DNA of 64,000 nt from G942493375 sp942493375 (GTDB lineage: Bacteria > Armatimonadota > UBA5829): the NCBI GenBank assembly GCA_942493375.1, contig OW818698.1, forward strand, positions 7,378,001-7,442,000, in the 5' to 3' direction. The number at the start of each line of letters is the position of its first letter. Within the stretch, counting starts at the first letter, position 1. The position numbers were made by a program, and so were the translations under genes. The notes beneath the pieces were generated by a model. It was not told the DNA's origin. It saw only the letters and a list, made by a program, of their open reading frames with translations, and searched no databases. Below are positions 9,201 to 18,132 of this stretch, piece by piece.

Positions 9201-11069
9201 AGGAAGATCGTACGTATTTCCTGCCTGGGCCTGGATAAAGCAGGATATCCAAAATGGGACAATGCACACTATCGTGTTCTTGTTAATGATTATTGTCCGG
9301 GAGTTCCTGATTTAAATCTGGCAAACGCTTGGAGAAGACAGGGCAGGGGAATCGGGACTGATACACTGGGGAATATGTATGTGGCGTGGAATGCGGGTCC
9401 AGAGTCCAGCGGTCCATTCTGGTCTGCTCATATAACCTCTGATAAACTTCAAAAATACTCGCCGTCCGGCAAACTGCTTTGGGTAGCTGGCCAAAAGGCA
9501 ATGGGTCCGCGTAAAGATGGAGAAATGTATAATACATTCCTGTTTGGTGGAGTTGTTAATAACCGTTATGTAGCAATGGCTGATGAGCCGGGGATGATCC
9601 ACTTCTATACTTCGGATGGACTATATCGGGGTAACATTTTCAATGACCTTGCGAAAGGTCCGGAGCCAGGACCTTATACTTTTACCGGAGAGACATTCTC
9701 GGGACGGGTCATTTATGACAAGAAGACCTCCAAATACTATGCCTATCAGGGACAGACTGCCGGACTGATGTTTGAGGTTAAAGGTCTTGGGGCAGAGTTG
9801 AGCTATACCGGGAGTGTCAATGTTACATCCACGCAACTGGCATCGGGAGACGCCAATAAGGCTGATCCAATGGGGGCTATTTCACAAGTATCCAATGATT
9901 TCAGCATAGATGGTCCGGAAGCTCAGTGGACAGCAATCTATCCGTTCACCATGCGCAGGGGCAGCAATCGGCTGGCAAGTGTCTATGTCGGTTATAATGA
10001 AAAATCAGTCTTTGCCCGTTGGGATGTTGCAGATGACACCCCGCTGAAAAATGGTGCAGATGATTTGGAAATGGGATTCACCGGTGGAGACTCGGTTGGG
10101 CTTTATCTAGGGCCAGCAGGAGACCGCACGCAACCTGAATTAGGTGATCTCAGGATAATGGTTGTGCCAAACAGTAAGAGCGGACAACTTGCAGTTATCG
10201 GAATGAAACCTGTCACAAACGGCTCAAAACTTCCCCGGACATACAGGTCGCCTCAGCAATCTGCAATATTCGATTGGGTAGGCAGCATTCCCGGAGCAAG
10301 AGCAGTATCAAAACCTTATGCTGGGGGATACAGCATTGTCGTTTCCATTCCAAGGACTTTTGTTGAAAACCTTAACCTGGCTCCGGGAGTGGATGTGAAG
10401 TTCGATTCCGAAGTCTTGCTCTCAGATACCGCGGGCAAGAAGACACTATCCCGGAACTTCCTGTTTGCCAAAGGGTCTGAGGTATCGATGGTAAACGACA
10501 TCCCGACCGAAGCCAGGCTGTATCCAGCCAAGTGGAAAGAGATGGAACTCCGCCAGAACCCCGATAAACCCGTTAAGAGTCAGTCTGCAGTCTCCTACCT
10601 GGCAGTCAAGAATCTGTTTGATGAGAAGTCCGCCGTAATACTGGAGGCTGAACAGGCTCAAGAGCATTCGAAAGGTTTCTGGTTCTTCGGAGCAGGCCAT
10701 GCGGCAAACCCCGGTCCCGGTGTCCTGATAGATGATGCCGGTCTGGACAAACCTCAAAAAATTGCCTGGAGTCTTCCAGATTCCCTGAAACCCGGCAAAT
10801 ACACTCTGTGGTTATCCTGGACATCAGTCTCTTGCAACGATGCAAAAATAGACTGCACGTTCAGCCTTGGTCCCGATGTATCGTCAACAAAACCCTCGTT
10901 GGTGTCATCTGTAGACAACGGGGAATGCAGTTGGAATGTGAAATGGGGTAAAGCTGGAGAGATTGAGATTAAACAAGGGGACAAATGCATTCTGTATGAA
11001 ACAGTTCTAAAGGATACATATGCTGCTGCATTGCTAATAGATGCGCTTGCGTTTATTCCAGTCAAATAA
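6210..11069 (+). CDS. Giant secreted CBM9-like / beta-propeller multidomain protein
   Basis: 1619 residues. The start is TTG at 6210 with CGGAGAAG just upstream; a nearby ATG at 6188 is in another frame. A Sec signal (LFTLPLICLIAIS..VFAAS) leads into a CBM9/DOMON-like domain, roughly residues 35-250 (GKIAVDGNLNDWD, LYLAVRVADATP, YWDGDCVQLRV). Then comes a FlgD-type Ig fold around 270-350 (LTINWDGRNYAGQPIAPGKY). An NHL-like propeller spans about 370-760 (GVCYDSKGNLFAISRG, PADLAVMADDRILVTDP). A first carbohydrate-binding-like domain begins with IYLEAEKSSN near 810, followed by more propeller. A second CBM9-like domain lies near 1230-1430, and a final one begins with VILEAEQAQE near 1480. No catalytic motif is seen. 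It is probably an extracellular glycan-binding or scaffold protein. A hairpin at 11138-11168 follows. Confidence 0.8.
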   Translation: MRYLFTLPLICLIAISYSPVFAASLDTSNGSAIAVPASGKIAVDGNLNDWDLSGLEQVTLDIGDANALHADYALMYDTKNLYLAVRVADATPARNAYGPEESKYWDGDCVQLRVCTDAGIATPLPNSGNGMNAENLGKISHVGFWHNHLTGKSWIHIARGADSASTALVNPTGSQLVFKTWPDSKGYTLECAIPWTALGVESVPKTGSVLPTLLEVLWGDGQGRAQVIRAAAVYTHHPTTFGFSNWSMWGELVLSPQGKLSRPGHLTLEKIRAKSAGTRIPITLSLKKPGAVSVNILDAKGNVIRELVKETKQPAGKLTINWDGRNYAGQPIAPGKYKWNAITYSPVSAKYIGGVGSSGDPPYDTPDGNGAWGSDHVNPLDTASDSTGNYFLWSMAEQGRSVVKTDLSGKTLWRKSPVARNHWGDFTSIAADGKCVYVLSGMAIPEIIRLDAVNGSYLPYSQDRLGAVVSENDLPAGMTEWTATGLTVRNGIGCVSLYYENRIAVVNLSDGHVTNSLRIDRPYGVCYDSKGNLFAISRGSQSQTARVVRFDNAIGDPIDVISANLLEPADLAVMADDRILVTDPSPNSNQIKVFSADGILLKTIGKAGGRPYAGKYQPKNFLRPWGIAADFNDGFLVAENSAPKVITWFKSDGSISKRWFGPGTYGTSVWGDPTDPFSVYWLACGSNAMTGSWARSRINPKTGKWNGPEAYWDLEHGGFSAEFQKAATIFNMPQFSIYKGRKYLSSNFEGMSVMRVDGDKMVPMGYLSVGLDGRPFIVSMSGNASVKSTPEKPVTQRHQRLPIPLNNGIYLEAEKSSNIPSPDRAISSLFSSEYSAGWIDTVDDGDSSQAVVSLQLANQQWPLHNLWLRWNLPGKSVSPGRYEVYARIRYAGNNVPYMIGLSAGASGDSLNTRIKPEWTNSSIQSYVYSWIKVGEATLAASDKIVQLNIPQINSAELRLDCVALRKVDQRLPPNVGGASSLYGYGMDENLNIYFQADRKIVRISCLGLDKAGYPKWDNAHYRVLVNDYCPGVPDLNLANAWRRQGRGIGTDTLGNMYVAWNAGPESSGPFWSAHITSDKLQKYSPSGKLLWVAGQKAMGPRKDGEMYNTFLFGGVVNNRYVAMADEPGMIHFYTSDGLYRGNIFNDLAKGPEPGPYTFTGETFSGRVIYDKKTSKYYAYQGQTAGLMFEVKGLGAELSYTGSVNVTSTQLASGDANKADPMGAISQVSNDFSIDGPEAQWTAIYPFTMRRGSNRLASVYVGYNEKSVFARWDVADDTPLKNGADDLEMGFTGGDSVGLYLGPAGDRTQPELGDLRIMVVPNSKSGQLAVIGMKPVTNGSKLPRTYRSPQQSAIFDWVGSIPGARAVSKPYAGGYSIVVSIPRTFVENLNLAPGVDVKFDSEVLLSDTAGKKTLSRNFLFAKGSEVSMVNDIPTEARLYPAKWKEMELRQNPDKPVKSQSAVSYLAVKNLFDEKSAVILEAEQAQEHSKGFWFFGAGHAANPGPGVLIDDAGLDKPQKIAWSLPDSLKPGKYTLWLSWTSVSCNDAKIDCTFSLGPDVSSTKPSLVSSVDNGECSWNVKWGKAGEIEIKQGDKCILYETVLKDTYAAALLIDALAFIPVK

Positions 11070-11137
11070 GTAACGTTACGGAGATTCTACGATGGAACAG
11101 GTCTACTGGCTCCATTGATTATTAATTCAACAAAAAC

Positions 11138-11168
11138 ATACCGGCTTCGATCCATCTAAAGCCGGTAT
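11138..11168 (+). terminator. Stem-loop 3' of the giant CBM9/propeller gene
   Basis: ATACCGGCTT (11138-11147) and AAGCCGGTAT (11159-11168) form a perfect 10-bp stem with an 11-base loop, 69 bases after the stop codon. An A-rich stretch precedes it and no T-run follows on the plus strand. On the minus strand the A-tract (11132-11136) would be read as a U-run. Confidence 0.5.
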
Positions 11169-12060
11169 ATCCCCATTGCTTCATCGATCTAGCCACTGTC
11201 TTCAACTGATGCATTTTAACCGCTTGCTACAGCTTGTTTGCACGTAATTTGTCAGCCGATACGTACAAATGCATTCTTTGGGTATTATTAATCATATCGA
11301 ATTAGGTAATTAGATATGAAGCTGCAGAATATCATTTCACGCAAGGCCTGGAGTCATCAATAACACCCGTATGTAACAATAATATACCAACAATGTTGCA
11401 AATAGGCCTCATGGGTTACTTTCGCGCACTCTTGGTTCACCTGCAAAAGCATGCAAACACAAAGATTTGACACTGCTAGTAAAAATACTGTAGTGTTTAT
11501 ACGTAACACGTACGGAATATAGATTATGTAGACTAAAGCATCGTCCGAACAATTGTTGTGTCATTTACCACTATAGAGCTATATAAATAAATAAAGTGAG
11601 AACATCAATCAATAGGTATGTTGTATACACTTGTATTACCCCTCGAATAATATGCTCTAGTGAAATACATAATGCAATGTGGCCACGTATGGATATTGTT
11701 GAAAACTACGGGAATATCACCGCTTAAGTCAATTTGAGTAACACACGGTCAAGCCCTCTTAATAGCTTAACTGTGCCTGTAACTAAGTGGCTGAACGCTA
11801 TGATTAACCACATTCCCTTAAAAGGTTATACATGTCCGTGGAAAAGCAAATCGTTCGGATGGAGCAGTTTGAGTCTAAGCTCAAAAGCAGTTTTGGCATA
11901 TTCGCAAATCACTTGCACTGTGCAACTTCATTTAGCGCACAAGCAGATGGAATGCATAAGCCATAACTCCATTTATGTGGTCAGGATCTCTGAAGATTGT
12001 TCCTGAGGAGTTTATCCGGAAATGTCAGGAGGCATTTTCCGGTGTTTTAGGAGTAACCAA
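11169..12060. other. Long non-coding interval upstream of the IPT/TIG protein
   Basis: About 890 bases without a credible gene. The only long frame (11734-12006) has no ribosome site and an unnatural composition. The interval is A+T-rich. It holds AAAAATACTGT at about 11485 with TACGTA...GTACGG just after it, and CATTTAGCG near 11931. Both motifs recur in the 463-base gap before the gene at 30956. A long regulatory leader is possible, but I cannot assign a known riboswitch class. Confidence 0.45.
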
Positions 12061-15000
12061 TTGTCAATCTCTCGTACAGTTCTGTTTGTATTAATGATGA
12101 TAGTGCTTTTCAGTCTCAATTGTTATTCGCAGACTGATCTGGATCCAATTGATCCAGATATTACACCTCCCGATGTAACAATAACCCAACCTTCGAACTG
12201 GGATTCTTCCTGTAATGGTCAACCCAGTCTTCAACTTGCCGGGACTGCCTCAGATGATTTCAGAGTAGTTGCAGTCCGGTGGGAAAATGTAGCTGGGCAA
12301 TCAGGAGTTTGCAGTGGTGCCAATACCTGGGATTTAAGTCAAGTGACACTGCAAAAAGGGGAAAACCTGATCTGTGTCACCGCTGAAGACAGTGCAGGTA
12401 ATGTTGGGACTTCATCTGTAATGATACAATATGATCCTCTTGTAACCAGTCCTGCCCCGACAATCAATAATATTTCACCAAACATCGCAGGTAATAGCTC
12501 TGCTGTGAATATTTCTAGTTTAATAGGAACTGGTTTTATAACTGGAGCCGCTGTTAAGCTCACGAAAACAGGTCAGGCAGACATAATGGCCACCGGAGTT
12601 ACTGTTGTCTCTTCGACAAAGATCACTTGCACGCTGCCGATAACCGGAGCAGCGGCGGGTGCGTGGAATGTTGTTGTAACTAATCCGGATGCTCAGTCCG
12701 GGACGCTTGTAAATGGATTCACAGTGACCTCTCCAGTAGTTAGCGTAATTGGAATAACTGCAAATACCGGTGTGAACAATGCTTCAGTCAACATATCCAA
12801 CCTTGCCGGGACTGGATTTGTTTCCGGAGCAACTGTGAAACTCACCAAGAATGGATCGACCGATATCAGTGCAACTAGTGCAGCAGTAGTATCTGCTACA
12901 CAGATCACTTGCGTCCTGCCTATAACCGGTGCTGCGGCTGGTGCGTGGAATGTTGTTGTAACTAATCCCGATGCTCAGTCAGGAACGCTTGCGAATGGTT
13001 TCACAGTAAAGACTCCAGCTCCGACTGTGACTGCTATCACTTCGAATACTGGAATAAATAATGCTTCAATCAGCGTAACTAATCTTGCTGGAACCGGATT
13101 TGTTTCCGGAGCAACTGTGAAACTTACCAAGACTGGGTCAACTGACATCAGCGCAACAGGTGTGACAGTAGTATCTGCTGCTCAGATCACTTGCACACTG
13201 CCGATAACCGGTGCAGTAACTGGTGCATGGAATGTCGTAGTTACTAATCCAAGTGCTCAGTCTGCAACACTTACCAATGGTTTCACAGTAAAAGCTCCGG
13301 CTCCGACTGTGACTGCTATCACTCCGAATACTGGTATAAATAATGCTTCAATCAGCGTAACTAACCTTGCTGGAACCGGATTTGTTTCCGGAGCAACTGT
13401 GAAACTTACTAAAACTGGTTCTACTGACATCAGTGCAACGGGTGTGACAGTAGTATCTGCTACTCAGATCACGTGCACACTGCCGATAGTAGGAGCATCT
13501 GCTGGTGCGTGGAATGTTGTTGTAACTAATCCCGATGCTCAGTCCGGAGCGCTTGCGAATGGTTTCACAGTAAAGACTCCAGCTCCAACTGTGACTGCTA
13601 TCACTCCAAATACTGGTGTTAATAATGCTTCAGTCAACGTAACTAACCTTGCTGGAACTGGATTTGTTTCCGGAGCAACTGTGAAACTTAGAAAGACTGG
13701 ATCAACTGACATCAGCGCAACAGGTGTGACAGTAGTATCTGCTACTCAGATCACTTGCACGCTGCCGATAACCGGAGCTGCGGCTGGTGCGTGGAATGTT
13801 GTTGTAACTAATCCCGATGCTCAGTCAGGAACTCTCGGCAATGGTTTCACAGTAAAGACTCCAGCTCCAACTGTGACTGCTATCACTCCAAATACTGGTG
13901 TTAATAATGCTTCAGTCAACATAACTAATCTTGCTGGAACCGGATTTGTTTCCGGAGCAACTGTTAAGCTGAAGAAGACTGGATTGTCCGACATCACTGC
14001 AACTGGTGTGACAGTTGTATCTGCTACTCTGATCACCTGCACACTGCCTATAACCGGTGCCGGAATAGGTGCATGGAATGTTGTTGTGACAAATACTGAT
14101 GCACAGTCGGGAACGCTTGCAAATGGATTTACAGTAAAAGCTCCCGCACCGACTGTAACGGCTATCACTCCGAACAATGGTGTAAACAATGCTTCAGTAA
14201 GTGTTACTAACCTTTCAGGAACCGGATTTATGACCGGGGCAACTGTTAAGCTGAAGAAGACTGGATTGACTGATATCAGTGCAACGGGTGTGACAGTTGT
14301 ATCTGCTACTCTGATCACCTGCACACTGCCTATAACCGGTGCCGGAATAGGTGTGTGGAATGTTGTTGTGACAAATACTGATACACAGTCGGGGACACTT
14401 TCTAATGGATTTACGGTTAAAGCTCCCGCACCGACTGTAACGGCTATCACTCCGAACAATGGTGTAAACAATGCTTCAGTAAGTGTTACTAACCTGACAG
14501 GGACTGGATTTGTATCCGGAGCTACTGTAAAATTAACCAGGACTGGATTTACTGATATAGCTGGCACAAGTGTAGTGATTGCTTCTGGTAATCAGATCAC
14601 TTGCACACTGCCTATAACTGGGGCAGCGACCGGTAACTGGAATGTTGTGGTAACCAATCCAGATAACCAATTTGGAAAACTTGATGATGGGTTTATTATT
14701 ACGGGTATGTATAAACTTAATGGCACGGTAAATCTTGCTGATTATATTGCCACACCCAGCGGTGTTCCAGTTACAATCGAATTATTTGCAGGCACTAATC
14801 TTCTCAGTAGTGTCAACACGACCCTGGATACACTTAGTGAGTTCTCGGTTTCGAATATTAGCCCGGGCACTTACAACGTAGGAATCAAGGCTTCTCACTG
14901 GTTGAGAAGAATCATGCCTGTCACTGTATCCAGTGTGGATGGTGCGACTACAACGATTGATATAATACTCACCGCAGTCGGTTTAATCAATGGCGACATC

Positions 15001-15165
15001 GATGGTAATAATAAAGTCGACTATACAGACTACAGTTTATTAAGCCAGCAATACAAAAGGCTTCCGTTGGTGACGAGAAATTGTGCTGACCTGAACGGCG
15101 ACGGGGCAGTTAATATCATTGATTATAGTATTCTAATGCGGAATTACAAGAAAATAGGGGAATAG
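12061..15165 (+). CDS. Secreted IPT/TIG-repeat protein with dockerin-like C-terminus
   Basis: 1034 residues from a TTG at 12061, which has TAGGAGTAACCAA just upstream and gives a compact Sec signal (MSISRTVLFVLMMIVLF...CYSQ). An in-frame ATG at 12022 would add 13 residues. Order: an Ig-like N-domain of about 115 residues (ITPPDVTITQP, LQKGENLICVTAEDSAGN), then eight near-identical ~94-residue IPT/TIG repeats. Each runs PAPTVTAITPNTG - NLAGTGFVSGATVKL - QITCTLPITGAAAG - WNVVVTNPDAQSG. A carboxypeptidase-regulatory-like domain (YKLNGTVNLADY) follows. The tail has two Ca-binding dockerin loops: GDIDGNNKVDYTDYSLL and ADLNGDGAVNIIDYSIL. It is probably extracellular, with the dockerin docking to a cohesin or to another surface partner; no cohesin is visible here. 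Confidence 0.85.
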   Translation: MSISRTVLFVLMMIVLFSLNCYSQTDLDPIDPDITPPDVTITQPSNWDSSCNGQPSLQLAGTASDDFRVVAVRWENVAGQSGVCSGANTWDLSQVTLQKGENLICVTAEDSAGNVGTSSVMIQYDPLVTSPAPTINNISPNIAGNSSAVNISSLIGTGFITGAAVKLTKTGQADIMATGVTVVSSTKITCTLPITGAAAGAWNVVVTNPDAQSGTLVNGFTVTSPVVSVIGITANTGVNNASVNISNLAGTGFVSGATVKLTKNGSTDISATSAAVVSATQITCVLPITGAAAGAWNVVVTNPDAQSGTLANGFTVKTPAPTVTAITSNTGINNASISVTNLAGTGFVSGATVKLTKTGSTDISATGVTVVSAAQITCTLPITGAVTGAWNVVVTNPSAQSATLTNGFTVKAPAPTVTAITPNTGINNASISVTNLAGTGFVSGATVKLTKTGSTDISATGVTVVSATQITCTLPIVGASAGAWNVVVTNPDAQSGALANGFTVKTPAPTVTAITPNTGVNNASVNVTNLAGTGFVSGATVKLRKTGSTDISATGVTVVSATQITCTLPITGAAAGAWNVVVTNPDAQSGTLGNGFTVKTPAPTVTAITPNTGVNNASVNITNLAGTGFVSGATVKLKKTGLSDITATGVTVVSATLITCTLPITGAGIGAWNVVVTNTDAQSGTLANGFTVKAPAPTVTAITPNNGVNNASVSVTNLSGTGFMTGATVKLKKTGLTDISATGVTVVSATLITCTLPITGAGIGVWNVVVTNTDTQSGTLSNGFTVKAPAPTVTAITPNNGVNNASVSVTNLTGTGFVSGATVKLTRTGFTDIAGTSVVIASGNQITCTLPITGAATGNWNVVVTNPDNQFGKLDDGFIITGMYKLNGTVNLADYIATPSGVPVTIELFAGTNLLSSVNTTLDTLSEFSVSNISPGTYNVGIKASHWLRRIMPVTVSSVDGATTTIDIILTAVGLINGDIDGNNKVDYTDYSLLSQQYKRLPLVTRNCADLNGDGAVNIIDYSILMRNYKKIGE
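12450..14705 (+). repeat. Array of eight 282-bp in-frame IPT/TIG coding repeats
   Basis: Eight units of about 282 bases begin at successive CCT/GCT CC(A/G) AC(T/C) PAPT codons and end with GGTTTCAC(A) GTA. The central units (about 13010-14430) are almost identical at DNA level, while the first and last have diverged. Identity in silent positions points to recent duplication or gene conversion. The opposite strand of this array also reads open for 248 codons, which is a by-product of the repeat composition and not a gene. Confidence 0.9.
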
Positions 15166-15196
15166 CACCAGCCATATTGTGGCGATGTAGTTTGAC

Positions 15197-15236
15197 GCCC
15201 AGTATGGTGCGAATAAATAATCGCACCATACTGGGC
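15197..15236. terminator. Bidirectional terminator between convergent genes
   Basis: A perfect 16-bp stem (15197-15212 with 15221-15236) and 8-base loop ATAAATAA lies between the stop of the IPT/TIG gene (15165) and the stop of the convergent GH95-like gene (15270). The plus-strand side ends in ATTTGT. It is suited to stop transcription from both sides. Confidence 0.75.
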
Positions 15237-15269
15237 ATTTGTCTGTATTCAATGCAATTCAAGTGGCAT

Positions 15270-17894
15270 TCACATTCTGGCTTTTTCCAGAGCTGCATAG
15301 TATTCCGAGGCTTTAGGTTTACCCAGCCAGAGGATCATACCGTCTTCAAAATGCGTAATTCTAGCTCGCGCAGTTTCATTAATGCGGGGTTTTATCAATT
15401 GGTTGCCATCCAAGTATTCGGATTTCGCAGCAAATACTATCTGTTCACCATCTTTCAATCCGATTTCTATATACTTGCCTTGCGGAACTATCTCGCGTTT
15501 GCTGATATTTGTAGATTTCGAATATGCAACTCCTACCCACGGATTCCTAAGTTTCAATGAGACATCAGCCAGGGCATTAACTTGAACAAACAATACTTGC
15601 CCATTAACTCTCTGCGATGATACAAGTATAGGACCTTCGCATCTCAGATCGACGAATGCAGCATCTTTTTCGTCGGGCAGGGCAGGAAATAAGCGCAAAA
15701 TGCCGTTCTGGCTCTGCAATAGCATTTCTCCCATCAGTAACAGATAGACTGCAGGACCTTCGAGTGCAGGAAAAATAGAGTCGCGGCAGTCAAGATCCTC
15801 TGTAGCCTGTTCCATTAAACGACCATTCAGGATTTCTACAGCTTTTAAAGGATCGGGATCGAGATCGTGGTATATTTCGATGTCCGGGATATTCCTGATG
15901 TTTTCCTCACTCAGTTTGCTTGATGCCAGCAGCGCTGCATTATGGGTTATAAGGCTGTTGGGTTTGACACCGGTTTTGAGCATCGATTCCATCAAATCCC
16001 ATGCAAGGTCCTTGAATTCCATTCTGCAGGCAGGCATACCGATATGATAAGCATTTCCAGTGAATCCCCGGACTACATATCCACTGTTTGCTGCGTAGTT
16101 GCGTGACCAGAGTTCTGCCTTTTCCAGCTCGAACTTGCAGGAATCATACCACTCCGGATGAATTTCCGGGTCGAACTCACCACACGGAAAGAGTCCAGCA
16201 AGTGTTCTACCATGGGTTATATGGTTCGGCCTAAGACCGCGCAGTGGTGATATCTCTTCTCCATTTTTGGCATATTCAGGAAAATGATCTAATACATGCT
16301 GACATTTGGCTGATAGATCAACATCCACACAAAGGATTTTTGATGCTTCGATTACTGCGTTCATCGTGTATTTCAACATTGTCATAGTGTCGATTGGATC
16401 TGAGTATTTGATATACATCAGTTCCTGGTTCTGACTGAACTCCAGGTGATAGAGGTTCTCTTCTTCGTGCCATTGCAGATAATTTACGAAGAATGCTGCA
16501 ACTTTACGCATGATCGGGTAGCTGACTTCCTTCAGGTAGTTTACATCCTTGCTGTATAGATAGTGCCACCATAGGAAGATGCTCCAGTAAGGTCCACTGT
16601 TCTGGCAGAAACGATAAGGTCCGCTGGATAGTTCTTCACCTGTCGGATCAGTAGCAAGCGGGAAGTATGCGCCTGGTAGATCATACAGATTTCGGGCATT
16701 CTTTTTAGCACTTGGAAGCATATTGCTTAGAGTTTTGAATGCACCATCTGTCAGTTCAAGATGATTGGCACGGAACATTGGCATTATTGGAAGCTGGGCA
16801 TTGTAGTCGTTGGTATAATAACCATGCCAGGGAAGCATTTGCGATGGCGTGTCCATTGGCCCGAACCAGAGCCCGCACAATGCGCCAACCGGAGTTCCTG
16901 GCAGCACGGTGGCGAGGTTATACAGGCTCAGATACCATAGTTGTTCAAGCAGGGGATCATCCAAGCCTACATAACACTTGGTCCAAAAATCAGCCCACCA
17001 TTTACTGTGTTTTTCGCCCAGGTCTGCTGCACCTTGAGCTATCGCTTCATCTAGATTATTTTTAGCGTCAGTAAATGGATTGTTTGATTCCAGGGATGTA
17101 ACGATTGTAAGGTATATATCAAAATCCCCTGATACAGGTGCTACAGCGTATTGGCCTTCTACACGGCTTTGGATGTCTCTTGACGGTTCAATAACACTCC
17201 ACCACTTCTCCTGGACTGTGGACTTGAAGAGTTCAGTATAGGTAACACCACCAGTTGGGACTATCCGAGCCATCATTACATAGCGAAAACCGTCGTGGAA
17301 CGGTTGGTCCAGCCATATCAGGTCGCCGTCTGCGCCTTTTATACAGTCGGGCATCAGGCAATCAGGAGTCCGCGATAGGTCTACGTTGTTGTGAAAAGCA
17401 GTCATTGCTGATATGTCTCGAACGCTAACGACCATTATATTTTTATCTGCACAGATAAAGCTGCTGACTCTCGGATGTGAGAGGTGCTTGTCCAGACAGG
17501 TATTTAGAGTGCCATCATACAGGCTTAATCTTTTCGAGAGGCGGTGCCCTGGTGTATATATGCAGTCTTTACCAAACCGTATTCGCAATTGTCCACAGGT
17601 TTTGGGAGCCGGGTATAAATCAACTCCTGATATATTCTCTTTACTCATCTCTGATGCATAATCCAGATCATTGCTGGCAATTTCGCGGATTCTGTCCATT
17701 TTATGCCGTTCAAATTCGGGATGTCTATAGTCCCAGACGTCATTCTTATTGATACTCCACTCCAGATGAAAAGGCTCATACGCCAGAGCGCCCATTGAAC
17801 CATTTCCAAGCGCAGTGCCGTCCTGCCACATTTTTGAAGGCATCTCGTATACCAGATCGAATTGTTCAATGTATTTTTGGCGGTCAATATTCAT
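15270..17894 (-). CDS. GH95-like glycoside hydrolase ((alpha/alpha)6 barrel), putative alpha-L-fucosidase type
   Basis: 874 residues from ATG at 17894, which has GCAAGAGGCC upstream. The frame stays open to 17954, but the extra residues contain no ribosome site or signal. The N-terminal beta-domain opens with the GH95-style block WQDGTALGNGSMGALAY and LEWSINKNDVWDYR (family: PLGNGRLGAMV..LNEDTLW). The middle has the helical barrel pattern: LEQLWYLSLYNLA, WHGYYTNDYNAQLPIMP, GPYWSIFLWWHYLYSKD, YHLEFSQNQELMY. The C-terminus is a beta-sandwich (LRLFPALPD, GPILVSSQRVNGQVLFVQV). No signal peptide is seen, so it is probably cytoplasmic. Substrate is uncertain; a GH65/GH95-clan enzyme acting on fucosides or other alpha-glycosides is the best guess. 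It is transcribed divergently from phoB. Confidence 0.65.
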   Translation of the reverse strand: MNIDRQKYIEQFDLVYEMPSKMWQDGTALGNGSMGALAYEPFHLEWSINKNDVWDYRHPEFERHKMDRIREIASNDLDYASEMSKENISGVDLYPAPKTCGQLRIRFGKDCIYTPGHRLSKRLSLYDGTLNTCLDKHLSHPRVSSFICADKNIMVVSVRDISAMTAFHNNVDLSRTPDCLMPDCIKGADGDLIWLDQPFHDGFRYVMMARIVPTGGVTYTELFKSTVQEKWWSVIEPSRDIQSRVEGQYAVAPVSGDFDIYLTIVTSLESNNPFTDAKNNLDEAIAQGAADLGEKHSKWWADFWTKCYVGLDDPLLEQLWYLSLYNLATVLPGTPVGALCGLWFGPMDTPSQMLPWHGYYTNDYNAQLPIMPMFRANHLELTDGAFKTLSNMLPSAKKNARNLYDLPGAYFPLATDPTGEELSSGPYRFCQNSGPYWSIFLWWHYLYSKDVNYLKEVSYPIMRKVAAFFVNYLQWHEEENLYHLEFSQNQELMYIKYSDPIDTMTMLKYTMNAVIEASKILCVDVDLSAKCQHVLDHFPEYAKNGEEISPLRGLRPNHITHGRTLAGLFPCGEFDPEIHPEWYDSCKFELEKAELWSRNYAANSGYVVRGFTGNAYHIGMPACRMEFKDLAWDLMESMLKTGVKPNSLITHNAALLASSKLSEENIRNIPDIEIYHDLDPDPLKAVEILNGRLMEQATEDLDCRDSIFPALEGPAVYLLLMGEMLLQSQNGILRLFPALPDEKDAAFVDLRCEGPILVSSQRVNGQVLFVQVNALADVSLKLRNPWVGVAYSKSTNISKREIVPQGKYIEIGLKDGEQIVFAAKSEYLDGNQLIKPRINETARARITHFEDGMILWLGKPKASEYYAALEKARM

Positions 17895-17941
17895 AGGGTT
17901 TGGCCTCTTGCAGGATGTGGACATTAATAACCAGCTAATTG

Positions 17942-17955
17942 TGTGATAGATCACA
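17942..17955. promoter_or_regulatory. CRP-like palindrome between GH95-like gene and phoB
   Basis: TGTGATAGATCACA is a 14-bp inverted repeat with 6-bp arms (TGTGAT/ATCACA) and a 2-base centre. It recalls a CRP/FNR half-site pair, TGTGA...TCACA, but the spacing is 4 rather than 6 bases. It lies 48 bases upstream of the GH95-like start and 178 bases before phoB. It is a candidate operator for carbon control of the hydrolase. Confidence 0.4.
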
Positions 17956-18132
17956 ACTGCTAGAATTGTCTACAACTTTGGTTCAGCTAAATCCTGCATA
18001 CGCGACGTTCAATTTGACCTTGAGGGATGAGGCGGTTACAATCACTTGGTATGTATAAACCATCACTTAATGTTGTACTCACACGATCCTAACAAATGGA
18101 CGCTTAAATGTTAAGGGGAGCAAATTGCGCTT

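Noticed and set aside
11734..12006. 90-codon plus-strand frame before the IPT/TIG gene
   Set aside because: No ribosome site, low-complexity S/T/K/L composition and no recognisable motif. It lies in what looks like a regulatory interval.
13821..14567. 248-codon minus-strand frame
   Set aside because: Antisense shadow of the repeated IPT/TIG units; it repeats with the same period and has no start signal.
12450..14705. Regular direct repeats as a possible CRISPR array
   Set aside because: Units are 282 bases, contiguous, in frame and coding; no short repeats with unique spacers and no cas genes.
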